Assembly: GCA_009779455.1 (NCBI GenBank)
Contig: WREG01000107.1
Location: 1-6,776 of the forward strand
DNA length: 6,776 nucleotides
DNA from: Oscillospiraceae bacterium
Lineage (GTDB): Bacteria > Bacillota > Clostridia > Oscillospirales > Acutalibacteraceae
Direction: 5' to 3'
Below the pieces are notes generated by a model, which saw only the letters and a program-made list of their open reading frames with translations, did not search any database and had not been told where the DNA came from. This document shows, piece after piece, positions 1-5,296 of the stretch (positions are counted from its first letter, which is position 1; each line of letters begins with the position of its first letter). Position numbers and translations under genes: made by a program.

Positions 1-458
1 ATTCTGTAAATATCTACGCCCAACAATAAAGCGTGTCCGCCGGATTTTATCAGATATTCAAACCAATCGGCGGCGTGCTTTTCAGCGTCCCTGCCCCATG
101 CGGAAACCCTGAACTGCCCCTCGCCCGTAACAACATCAGGCATTTTTCTGAATGTATCCGAAACAATGCCCATGCCGGATCTCTCCCCGTCGCCCTTCAA
201 AAGCCTGATTTTTAAGGTCAGCCCCAATTTTTTATCCGTTTCACTGAGCGCAAGTTCGGGCGAATCCTTGAATGACGGCATAACAATAGCCCCGTCCATG
301 CCGACGGCATTTTTCAGCGCTTCTATTACCGTTAAAGCGCCGCCGTCAACATGGCCGAAGCTGCTGAGGGAACAATGAACTTCCAGCATCATACCCTCTC
401 TGACGCCTAATTTTCTGAGGCCTTGCTCTATTTCCTGCTTTGTGATTAAAAAAGGCAT
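1..458 (-). CDS. AAC(3)-family N-acetyltransferase, C-terminus beyond window
   Basis: The first 152 residues are visible; the family is usually about 260-270 residues long, so roughly the last 40% lies off the left edge. It resembles the aminoglycoside 3-N-acetyltransferase fold (Antibiotic_NAT, YokD-like), which moves acetyl from acetyl-CoA to an amino group. Family marks seen are VHCSLSSFG at 27-35, GGALTVIEAL at 39-48, MPS at 60-62 and GMGIVSDTFRKMPDVV at 95-110. The usual arginine-serine-x-histidine-proline stretch after that block is replaced by TGEGQFRVSAWG (111-122), and there is an extra segment between MPS and GMG, so this is a divergent subfamily and aminoglycoside resistance should not be assumed. 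The start is the ATG one base after the stop of the upstream DUF4838 gene. No good Shine-Dalgarno precedes it, so translation is probably coupled. The true substrate is unknown. Confidence 0.85.
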   Translation of the reverse strand, partial: MPFLITKQEIEQGLRKLGVREGMMLEVHCSLSSFGHVDGGALTVIEALKNAVGMDGAIVMPSFKDSPELALSETDKKLGLTLKIRLLKGDGERSGMGIVSDTFRKMPDVVTGEGQFRVSAWGRDAEKHAADWFEYLIKSGGHALLLGVDIYR

Positions 459-459
459 T

Positions 460-2577
460 CTAACTGCTGTGAGCGGCTCTGTACGCCTCTAAATCGGCCA
501 AAGACAGCTCCCTGTCTTTCAACTCGTCCTTATCGATAAATTCGATCCAGGATTTCATCGAGCCCCAGTCAAAGGGACGGTACAGCCATTCGTAGGTGTT
601 CTTCGGTATTATGCAGGGGCCGCTGTACCTGTCCATGCCCATCATGATGCCGTCGTGGAACAGCTCTTTGTTATTGTTCAGCCTGTTCGGGTTGAACCAT
701 GAAAATTCGCGGAGCATCATGTTGGCTTTATAAAAGCGGAAGCAGAGGTTTGAGCGCAGAACGCGTTCAAGCTGTTCTCCTTCAGCGTTCTTTATGGCTT
801 TGCCCCAAAGATTTTCCATTTTTTTGCATTCAAAGACATCGAGGTAGGCATTCGCCTCGGGACGGTTGAATACGCCCAGATGGTTTGTGGCAACGGATTT
901 ATTAGTGTAATAATCAATGAATTCTTTTATGTACGGGGCAGAGGCCGCGCCGTAATATGCATCCATGAACTCATCCATAATCCGGTTCGCGTTCACATAG
1001 GGGTCCCACAGGCATTTAGCCAGTATATAGGCCCGCAGCTCCGCGAATTCGCCGTTTTTGCCGCTGTCTCCGGTATATTCGCTGAAGCCCTGCTCATACA
1101 CGCCGCGCACATTATGTTCTACATACAGCTGGAGGTTTGCCGAAAGGACTTGCAGGTTCGGGAATATTGTGGGATAGAATTTGTAGTTGGTGGTATAGTC
1201 CCAAATATAAATCTGCGCCCCCTTCATGTCGCACAGCTCGCCCCATTTAATCAGATACTCCGCAAAATCGCTGTCTTTCTGGCCCATTTTCGGGAAAATT
1301 CCATAATCGCCCCTGCGGTGCCCGCAATCCCTTATGGGATGGTTGAAGCAGCAGTCGATGGAACACATGCGCACGATAACGTTGCCATCCGGCACATTGT
1401 CGCCGTTTTCCTCGATAAACGCGGGGGGCGGAAGGGTATATGTATAGGCAAAGGTGTCAATCAATATATATTCGTCGGGGTACGCGTCCTTGACGGCCCT
1501 CGCGACCTGGTTCGTGAACCATATATTAGTGCCTGTGGGGCCTCCGTATTTGGCGTCCGCCTCCTCGCAGGCCGGGCATTGGCAATAATCGTTGTTGTCG
1601 TCCTGGGTGACGGACGCGATCATATAACCCCTTTCAATATTGCCCGCGTTTACATGCATGGCGACATCTTCAAGGACATGCTCTATCGTCATCGCGAGAA
1701 CGTCGGGGTTCGTAAGGCAGCGCTGGCCCGAAACCCTGTCTTTTATATCTTTTCTGTAGGCGAAAAGCTCTTTATCCTGCTCCACGAGCTTGTTGTTCCT
1801 GTGCGGGATTATGTGGTCGCCGTAAAAAGCCTGCCACGGCACCAAATCATGCATGGTATGGCAGAAGCCGCCTATGTAATTTATACAATAGCCGTACTGC
1901 GCTCCCATATTTTCGCCCTGAAATGTATTGAGTTTATGGAAGGCCTTAAAATTCGCATCGCGGTTGACCACCGCCCAGAAATCGTCGCGGTATTCAAGCT
2001 GCGCGTACTGCGTGTCGTCCAATTCCCCGTCGATAACAACATCCTGTTTTTCGGGGGCGAATTTCAGCTGCGGCGTGAACCAGCGGCAGCCGAGCTGATC
2101 CTCGATAAAGCTCGAACAGGCGTACATAGAGCCGCGCCCGTTCCCGTTGCCGCTTAAAATTACGTTTCCGTCAACAACCCTTTTTATAAAATCGTCGCCT
2201 TCAGCTTTAAGCTCCGCGATATCTGCGGCAAAATCGCCGCCGCCAAGAGAGGGTACGCCTACCGCGATGAATTTGTCGCCCGCGCCGATTTCGGAAGCGG
2301 TTTTACGCACGAAGGTTTCGCCCGTCATCCTGAAAATAAAATCCTGTATCCATTTTACGCCTTCCTCAACCGTCGGCACAGGCACGTCCGGGGTAACAAG
2401 GAAATATTCCGTCGCGCCGTTTTCAAAGATATACAGCGGCTCGCCGATTGCGGCTTCTTCATAAACAAACCCGCCGCCGTAATCGACCGGCCCCGCCGGT
2501 ATGTCATAAATCAGCGGCGCCAAAATTGACTGGAAAAACAGCAGAATCCCTACAAAAAAAGTCTGAACCATTCCCAT
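460..2577 (-). CDS. DUF4838 domain-containing, probably exported protein
   Basis: A 705-residue protein from the ATG at 2577. The N-terminus has a hydrophobic stretch (about residues 5-24), then a region resembling the non-catalytic N-terminal domain of alpha-glucuronidase and GH20 enzymes (about 60-170: VEEGVKWIQDFI, a GDKFIAVG strand, a GSMYACSSFIED segment, LGCRWFTP). The DUF4838 core follows (about 320-500) with SVTQDDN, a CQCPAC cluster at 332-337, WFTNQVA, VIVRMCSIDCC, IYIWDYTTNY, FPNLQVL and GVYEQG. A helical C-terminal region follows, with LAKCLWDP near 519. There are 17 cysteines. The family often occurs with carbohydrate-degradation genes but its reaction is unknown. AAAGGA lies upstream (2590-2595); aligned to the ribosome it suits the ATG at 2577 better than an in-frame TTG at 2583, which would add two residues. 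The signal-like segment has no Lys or Arg before it, and no lipobox is seen. Confidence 0.86.
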   Translation of the reverse strand: MGMVQTFFVGILLFFQSILAPLIYDIPAGPVDYGGGFVYEEAAIGEPLYIFENGATEYFLVTPDVPVPTVEEGVKWIQDFIFRMTGETFVRKTASEIGAGDKFIAVGVPSLGGGDFAADIAELKAEGDDFIKRVVDGNVILSGNGNGRGSMYACSSFIEDQLGCRWFTPQLKFAPEKQDVVIDGELDDTQYAQLEYRDDFWAVVNRDANFKAFHKLNTFQGENMGAQYGYCINYIGGFCHTMHDLVPWQAFYGDHIIPHRNNKLVEQDKELFAYRKDIKDRVSGQRCLTNPDVLAMTIEHVLEDVAMHVNAGNIERGYMIASVTQDDNNDYCQCPACEEADAKYGGPTGTNIWFTNQVARAVKDAYPDEYILIDTFAYTYTLPPPAFIEENGDNVPDGNVIVRMCSIDCCFNHPIRDCGHRRGDYGIFPKMGQKDSDFAEYLIKWGELCDMKGAQIYIWDYTTNYKFYPTIFPNLQVLSANLQLYVEHNVRGVYEQGFSEYTGDSGKNGEFAELRAYILAKCLWDPYVNANRIMDEFMDAYYGAASAPYIKEFIDYYTNKSVATNHLGVFNRPEANAYLDVFECKKMENLWGKAIKNAEGEQLERVLRSNLCFRFYKANMMLREFSWFNPNRLNNNKELFHDGIMMGMDRYSGPCIIPKNTYEWLYRPFDWGSMKSWIEFIDKDELKDRELSLADLEAYRAAHSS

Positions 2578-2626
2578 GATCAAAAACCGTCCTTTCGCTT
2601 TGCTTTATTATAATGAACTAAGTATG

Positions 2627-2655
2627 ATTATACCAATAAAACAGCGAAATGTCAA
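2627..2655 (-). promoter_or_regulatory. Consensus sigma-A promoter of the DUF4838-AAC(3) operon
   Basis: Read leftward, TTGACA (2650-2655) and TATAAT (2627-2632) are separated by exactly 17 bp (2633-2649), a full match to the housekeeping consensus. Transcription should begin near 2620, giving a leader of about 43 nt before the ATG at 2577. It lies just beyond the mscL stop, so the DUF4838 gene need not depend on the rnhB transcript. A second TATAAT (2607-2612) further in has no matching -35 box. A near-palindrome covers 2604-2617 and could be an operator, but nothing identifies a regulator. Confidence 0.85.
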
Positions 2656-2673
2656 TAATATATTAAAAAATTA

Positions 2674-3096
2674 TTAAAAATTATTGTCCGCCAATCCCGA
2701 AGTGCAATGCGGGCAACGGACGGCCCGCTTGTCAACTTCCGCAAAGCAGTATGGGCAACCCTTTTTTTCGATTTCCGGCTCAGGCTCGGGCTCGTGTTTG
2801 CCGATGGACATGATTTTGTTCATGCCCCGCATAATTAAAAATATGACAAAGGCCATGATGAAAAAGTTGATGACTGTGGTAATAAAAGCGCCGTATTTAA
2901 GGGTTATGCCGATTACCTCAAGTTTCAGCGTGTCAAAATTCTGCCCCGTGAACAGTCCGATAATCGGGGAGAGTATGTTGTCCGTAAGGGACGTGACCAC
3001 CCCCTGGAACGCCGCGCCGATTATCACGCCCACGGCAAGGCTCATTACGTTGCCTTTAAGGGCGAAATCCTTGAATTCATTTAAAAATTTTTTCAT
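2674..3096 (-). CDS. mscL: Large-conductance mechanosensitive channel MscL with C-terminal zinc ribbon
   Basis: A 140-residue MscL, a homopentameric membrane channel that opens under high membrane tension to release solutes in hypo-osmotic shock. The family signature is clear: amphipathic N-terminal helix (KKFLNEFKDFALKGN, 2-16), pore-lining TM1 with SLAVGVIIGAAF (19-30), the DNILSPIIG end of TM1 (39-47), a short periplasmic loop and TM2 (about 70-90, ending in MRGMNK). The tail is unusual. After an EPEPEPE linker (102-108) come two CPxC pairs, Cys114/Cys117 and Cys128/Cys131, forming a likely zinc ribbon in place of the usual cytoplasmic helical bundle. The start lies 6 nt after the dipeptidase stop, and its Shine-Dalgarno (AAAGGT, 3107-3112) sits inside the end of that gene, so the two are co-transcribed and probably coupled. 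No hairpin terminator follows. Confidence 0.96.
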   Translation of the reverse strand: MKKFLNEFKDFALKGNVMSLAVGVIIGAAFQGVVTSLTDNILSPIIGLFTGQNFDTLKLEVIGITLKYGAFITTVINFFIMAFVIFLIMRGMNKIMSIGKHEPEPEPEIEKKGCPYCFAEVDKRAVRCPHCTSGLADNNF

Positions 3097-3102
3097 ATTT
3101 TA

Positions 3103-4020
3103 TCATACCTTTCGCTTAAAAAAATTTTCCGGATTTTTATAAAAAATTTTATTCAGAATCGTTTCGTTCAACCCGGCATTGTTTAAATATTCATAAAGCC
3201 CGCCTATTTTGCTTATGTCTTTAAGCTCTTCGTCCGTATCCCCGCCGTCAAAATCGCTCCCTATGGCAAGGATATCCTCCCCGCCAAGCTCCAGCACGCG
3301 GTTTATATGCCGCAAAACGGCGGGACGGCCCGTATCCCCGGCGGTTCCCAGAAACGGCTTGTGGAAAGTCAGGCCCATAAGCCCTCCCGCCTTTATAAGG
3401 CATTTTATCTGCCCGTCGGACAAATTCCGGCGGGAGCTTTCGGGGGTTCCCGCGATATCGCAGCCCGAATGGCTTGCGATAAAAGGTTTTTCCGCAACCC
3501 GCGCCACGTCATAAAAGCCTTTTACGGACAAGTGCGATACGTCCACGACAATATCAAGCTCTTCGCATTTTTTTACCGCCTCAATACCGAAAGGGGCAAG
3601 CCCGTTGCCAGGTTCTGAGTACGCCCCTGAACCGAGTTCATTTTCCCCGTTCCACGTAAGGGTCAAAATTTTTACGCCTTTCTCACGCAAGCGAAAAAAC
3701 CCGTCTATGCTCCCGTTCAGCGCCGCGCCGCTTTCAACGGCCAGTATGGATTTTATTTTCGTGTTTCTTTTGTCGGAATAAGAAGATATTATATCTCCGT
3801 TCGCGGCCATTTCCCGTTTGTAATAGCGGAAAACCCTGTCAAAATAAGAAACGGCCGCTTCGCCGCGCAGGGCGTCGGGGATAAAAACCGCGAAAACCTG
3901 AATATATTCGTCTATGCAAGCCGCTTTGTCCAAAGACACCATCCGGGGCGAATTCCTGAGGTTTTCGCCGTATTTCTCTATTTTTCCGATTGTATCCGCG
4001 TGAAGGTCGAAATATCTCAT
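3103..4020 (-). CDS. Membrane dipeptidase (peptidase family M19)
   Basis: A 305-residue metallo-dipeptidase of the renal dipeptidase family, a two-metal TIM-barrel enzyme cleaving dipeptides, often including D-amino-acid forms. The metal and active-site residues are in place: HAD at 7-9 (His7, Asp9), bridging Glu96 in AVESG, His163 in DVSH, His184 in ASHS, Arg198 in RRNL and Asp256 in GSDFDG. There is no signal peptide or membrane segment, so despite the family name it should be cytoplasmic, as usual in Bacillota. The length fits the short bacterial members. AGGT at 4028-4031 gives a Shine-Dalgarno about 7 nt before the ATG. It lies downstream of rnhB-yraN across the heptamer repeat and just ahead of mscL. 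No convincing promoter of its own is seen, so read-through from rnhB-yraN is likely. The substrate cannot be told from sequence. Confidence 0.93.
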   Translation of the reverse strand: MRYFDLHADTIGKIEKYGENLRNSPRMVSLDKAACIDEYIQVFAVFIPDALRGEAAVSYFDRVFRYYKREMAANGDIISSYSDKRNTKIKSILAVESGAALNGSIDGFFRLREKGVKILTLTWNGENELGSGAYSEPGNGLAPFGIEAVKKCEELDIVVDVSHLSVKGFYDVARVAEKPFIASHSGCDIAGTPESSRRNLSDGQIKCLIKAGGLMGLTFHKPFLGTAGDTGRPAVLRHINRVLELGGEDILAIGSDFDGGDTDEELKDISKIGGLYEYLNNAGLNETILNKIFYKNPENFFKRKV

Positions 4021-4041
4021 CTTAAAGACCTAGTTATAATA

Positions 4042-4121
4042 TTTAGTGGGCAGTGTGCAGTGATTAGTGGTCAGTATCGGTCGTGCATTTGACCACTGAC
4101 CACTGTTCACTGATCACTAAA
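4042..4121. repeat. Inverted repeat built of degenerate AGTGNNN heptamers
   Basis: The left arm (4042-4072) is TTT followed by four heptamers beginning AGTG (4045, 4052, 4059, 4066) with a partial fifth at 4073. The right arm (4091-4121) is the same design inverted: four heptamers ending CACT (4091-4118) then AAA. Aligned end to end, 25 of 31 positions are complementary, including the outer TTTAGTG/CACTAAA. The gap between the arms is 18 nt. A shifted register also pairs 10 bp perfectly (4066-4075 with 4095-4104). The stop codon of yraN (4117-4119) lies in the right arm. No T-run follows either arm, so it is not a standard intrinsic terminator. It may be an RNA hairpin between yraN and the dipeptidase, or a dispersed intergenic repeat unit. 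Confidence 0.85.
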
Positions 4122-4470
4122 ATGCATCTTCGATGTATTTTATGCCCGTTTTTCCGTCATCATGAATAATAACCTCTATGATATCAAACCGCCTGTCGCC
4201 TTTCATTTTTGTTTCCGCAATAAAAGCGGCGGCTGTGCTTTTTATATTCGTTATTTTTTCCCTGTCAACCGCGCTTGACGGGGGCAGCATTGCGTTTTCT
4301 CCCCTTGTTTTTACCTCAATAAAGCGGATAATATCATCTTTTGACGCTATGATGTCTATCTCGCCCGTTTTCGTGGCGTAATTTCCCGCTAAAATTTTAA
4401 AGCCGTTGTCACGCAGATATCGCGCGGCGGCAATTTCGCCTATATTTCCTTTTATTTTCGCTTCGGTCAT
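4117..4470 (-). CDS. yraN: YraN/UPF0102 family nuclease-fold protein
   Basis: A 117-residue member of UPF0102, a small cytoplasmic family with a PD-(D/E)xK restriction-endonuclease-like fold whose cellular role is poorly defined. The core is intact: GE at 11-12 with AAARYL (14-19), GNY at 29-31, GEIDIIA with Asp39, and IEVKTR with Glu52 and Lys54, followed by a helix containing EKI and the RRFDIIEV strand (93-100). The length and the C-terminal DAF are typical of the family, so the protein is complete even though its stop codon falls in the adjoining heptamer repeat. The ATG overlaps the rnhB stop as ATGA, with AGGGG 7 nt upstream, which indicates translational coupling. Adjacency to rnhB is common in Bacillota and suggests a role near nucleic-acid maintenance, though that is inference. 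Confidence 0.95.
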   Translation of the reverse strand: MTEAKIKGNIGEIAAARYLRDNGFKILAGNYATKTGEIDIIASKDDIIRFIEVKTRGENAMLPPSSAVDREKITNIKSTAAAFIAETKMKGDRRFDIIEVIIHDDGKTGIKYIEDAF

Positions 4471-5078
4471 ATATTAACCCCTAAATTAAAACTTTTCCTA
4501 TGCACAGGCGACGGGCCGTATTCCGCCAGCATATCATAATGCAGTTTGGTGCCGTAGCCCTTGTGCTTCGCGAAACAATACTGCGGGTATTGTTTGTCAA
4601 GCTCCGCCATATACCTGTCGCGGCTGACCTTCGCCAATATCGAAGCGGCGGCGATGGAGGGCGAAAGGCCGTCCCCTCCGATAATAACCCATTCTTCTAT
4701 ATCCGTTCCGGGTTTTTTATTGCCGTCAACAAGAATTAACCCGGGACACATATCCAATGCTTCCACAGCCCGCCTCATGGCGAGCATGGCGGCGTTTAAT
4801 ATGTTGATTTCATCTATTTCCTCTACGCTTGCCGTCGCCACGGCATACCGTACAGACCGTTCGCATATAATGTCATATAAGGCCTCACGGCGTTTTGGGC
4901 TCAGTTTTTTTGAATCGTTTAGACCCAAATCAAGGAGTCCGGCATCAAAAGCCCCGCAAGGCAAAATCACGGCTGCGGCAAACACGGGCCCTGCCAAAGG
5001 CCCCCTCCCCGCTTCGTCCGTCCCGCAGACTTTTTTATATCCCTGTTCAAGGGCTTCTTTTTCGATATTATAATCCAT
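4467..5078 (-). CDS. rnhB: Ribonuclease HII
   Basis: RNase HII cuts the RNA strand of RNA-DNA hybrids and begins removal of single ribonucleotides from DNA. From the ATG at 5078 the protein has 203 residues. The four carboxylates of the active site are present: Asp21 and Glu22 in DEAGRG, Asp118 in LVDGN and Asp136 in GGDGLSPSIAAAS. The GRG loop (24-26) and the tyrosine of HKGYGT, which recognise the ribonucleotide, are also there, as are AKVSRD and the SPVHRKSF end. An in-frame ATG at 5114 would add 12 residues, but it has no Shine-Dalgarno and lies in a perfect 8-bp inverted repeat. The 5078 start gives the usual family N-terminus (Met-Asp-Tyr then a short helix before CGTDEAGRG), though its own ribosome site is weak. 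It is first gene of the leftward unit with yraN. Confidence 0.95.
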   Translation of the reverse strand: MDYNIEKEALEQGYKKVCGTDEAGRGPLAGPVFAAAVILPCGAFDAGLLDLGLNDSKKLSPKRREALYDIICERSVRYAVATASVEEIDEINILNAAMLAMRRAVEALDMCPGLILVDGNKKPGTDIEEWVIIGGDGLSPSIAAASILAKVSRDRYMAELDKQYPQYCFAKHKGYGTKLHYDMLAEYGPSPVHRKSFNLGVNI

Positions 5079-5099
5079 ATTCTTATTATAAAAACTAAT

Positions 5100-5118
5100 G
5101 AAAATGCCATGCATTTTC
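5100..5118. repeat. Short perfect inverted repeat in the rnhB leader
   Basis: GAAAATGC (5100-5107) and GCATTTTC (5111-5118) are exact reverse complements separated by three bases. In the rnhB transcript this would form an 8-bp hairpin that covers the in-frame ATG at 5114, upstream of the preferred start at 5078. It lacks a GC-rich stem and a T-run, so it is not a terminator. Confidence 0.6.
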
Positions 5119-5167
5119 GCAATGGCGCGGCGGTATATTAGCTGACGAGCCGCATACGGATGCGCCT

Positions 5168-5196
5168 ATTGTAGCATATTGCGGTTGAGATTACAA
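5168..5196 (-). promoter_or_regulatory. Extended -10 promoter upstream of rnhB
   Basis: Read leftward: TTGTAA (5191-5196), 17-bp spacer (5174-5190), TACAAT (5168-5173), with TGC directly before the -10 box giving an extended -10. The -35 matches consensus at 4 of 6 positions and the -10 at 5 of 6. The start would fall near 5161, leaving a leader of about 83 nt to the ATG at 5078. The first leader bases can form a small 5-bp hairpin (CGCAT/ATGCG, 5151-5164). Confidence 0.72.
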
Positions 5197-5206
5197 TAAA
5201 AAGGAG

Positions 5207-5235
5207 TTGAAATATATAAAATTTTATGTTATCAT
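5207..5235 (+). promoter_or_regulatory. Sigma-A-type promoter of the CNNM/CorC-like gene
   Basis: TTGAAA (5207-5212) and TATCAT (5230-5235) with a 17-bp AT-rich spacer; each box differs from consensus at one position. Transcription should begin near 5242, giving a leader of about 55 nt before the ATG at 5297. It is back-to-back with the rnhB promoter, with only 10 bp between the two -35 boxes. The leader is too short for a known magnesium riboswitch. Confidence 0.72.
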
Positions 5236-5296
5236 ATATTATAGGTAATGATATCCGTTGTCTGAATTCTGTTTTTTGAGAGGATGATTTTAGTTT

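Noticed and set aside
33..378. Two small overlapping + strand frames at the left edge
   Set aside because: They are antisense to the AAC(3)-like gene, whose protein motifs run through the whole stretch.
1..458. Acquired aminoglycoside-resistance gene
   Set aside because: It is embedded in an operon with matching base composition, no mobile element is nearby, and key motif differences point to another substrate.
880..2157. Long open frame of 425 codons on the + strand inside the DUF4838 gene
   Set aside because: It lies wholly antisense to a gene with clear family motifs, has no ribosome site or promoter, and its translation shows no recognisable domain. GC-biased third positions in the real gene explain the open antisense frame.
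2607..2612. Second promoter for the DUF4838 operon at an additional TATAAT
   Set aside because: The position 17 bp upstream reads TGGTAT, not a -35 box, while the other TATAAT has a perfect partner.
2584..2673. Terminator after mscL
   Set aside because: The stretch is AT-rich with T-runs but has no GC-containing stem; it is better explained as promoter DNA for the DUF4838 operon.
4021..4116. CRISPR array or intrinsic terminator in the yraN-dipeptidase gap
   Set aside because: The units are 7 bp with no spacers of CRISPR size, and the two arms are inverted rather than direct copies. Neither side has a GC stem followed by a T-run.
5236..5296. Magnesium riboswitch or leader peptide before the CNNM/CorC gene
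   Set aside because: The predicted leader is only about 55 nt, too short for an M-box, and the short frames beginning at 5248 and 5284 lack properly spaced ribosome sites.
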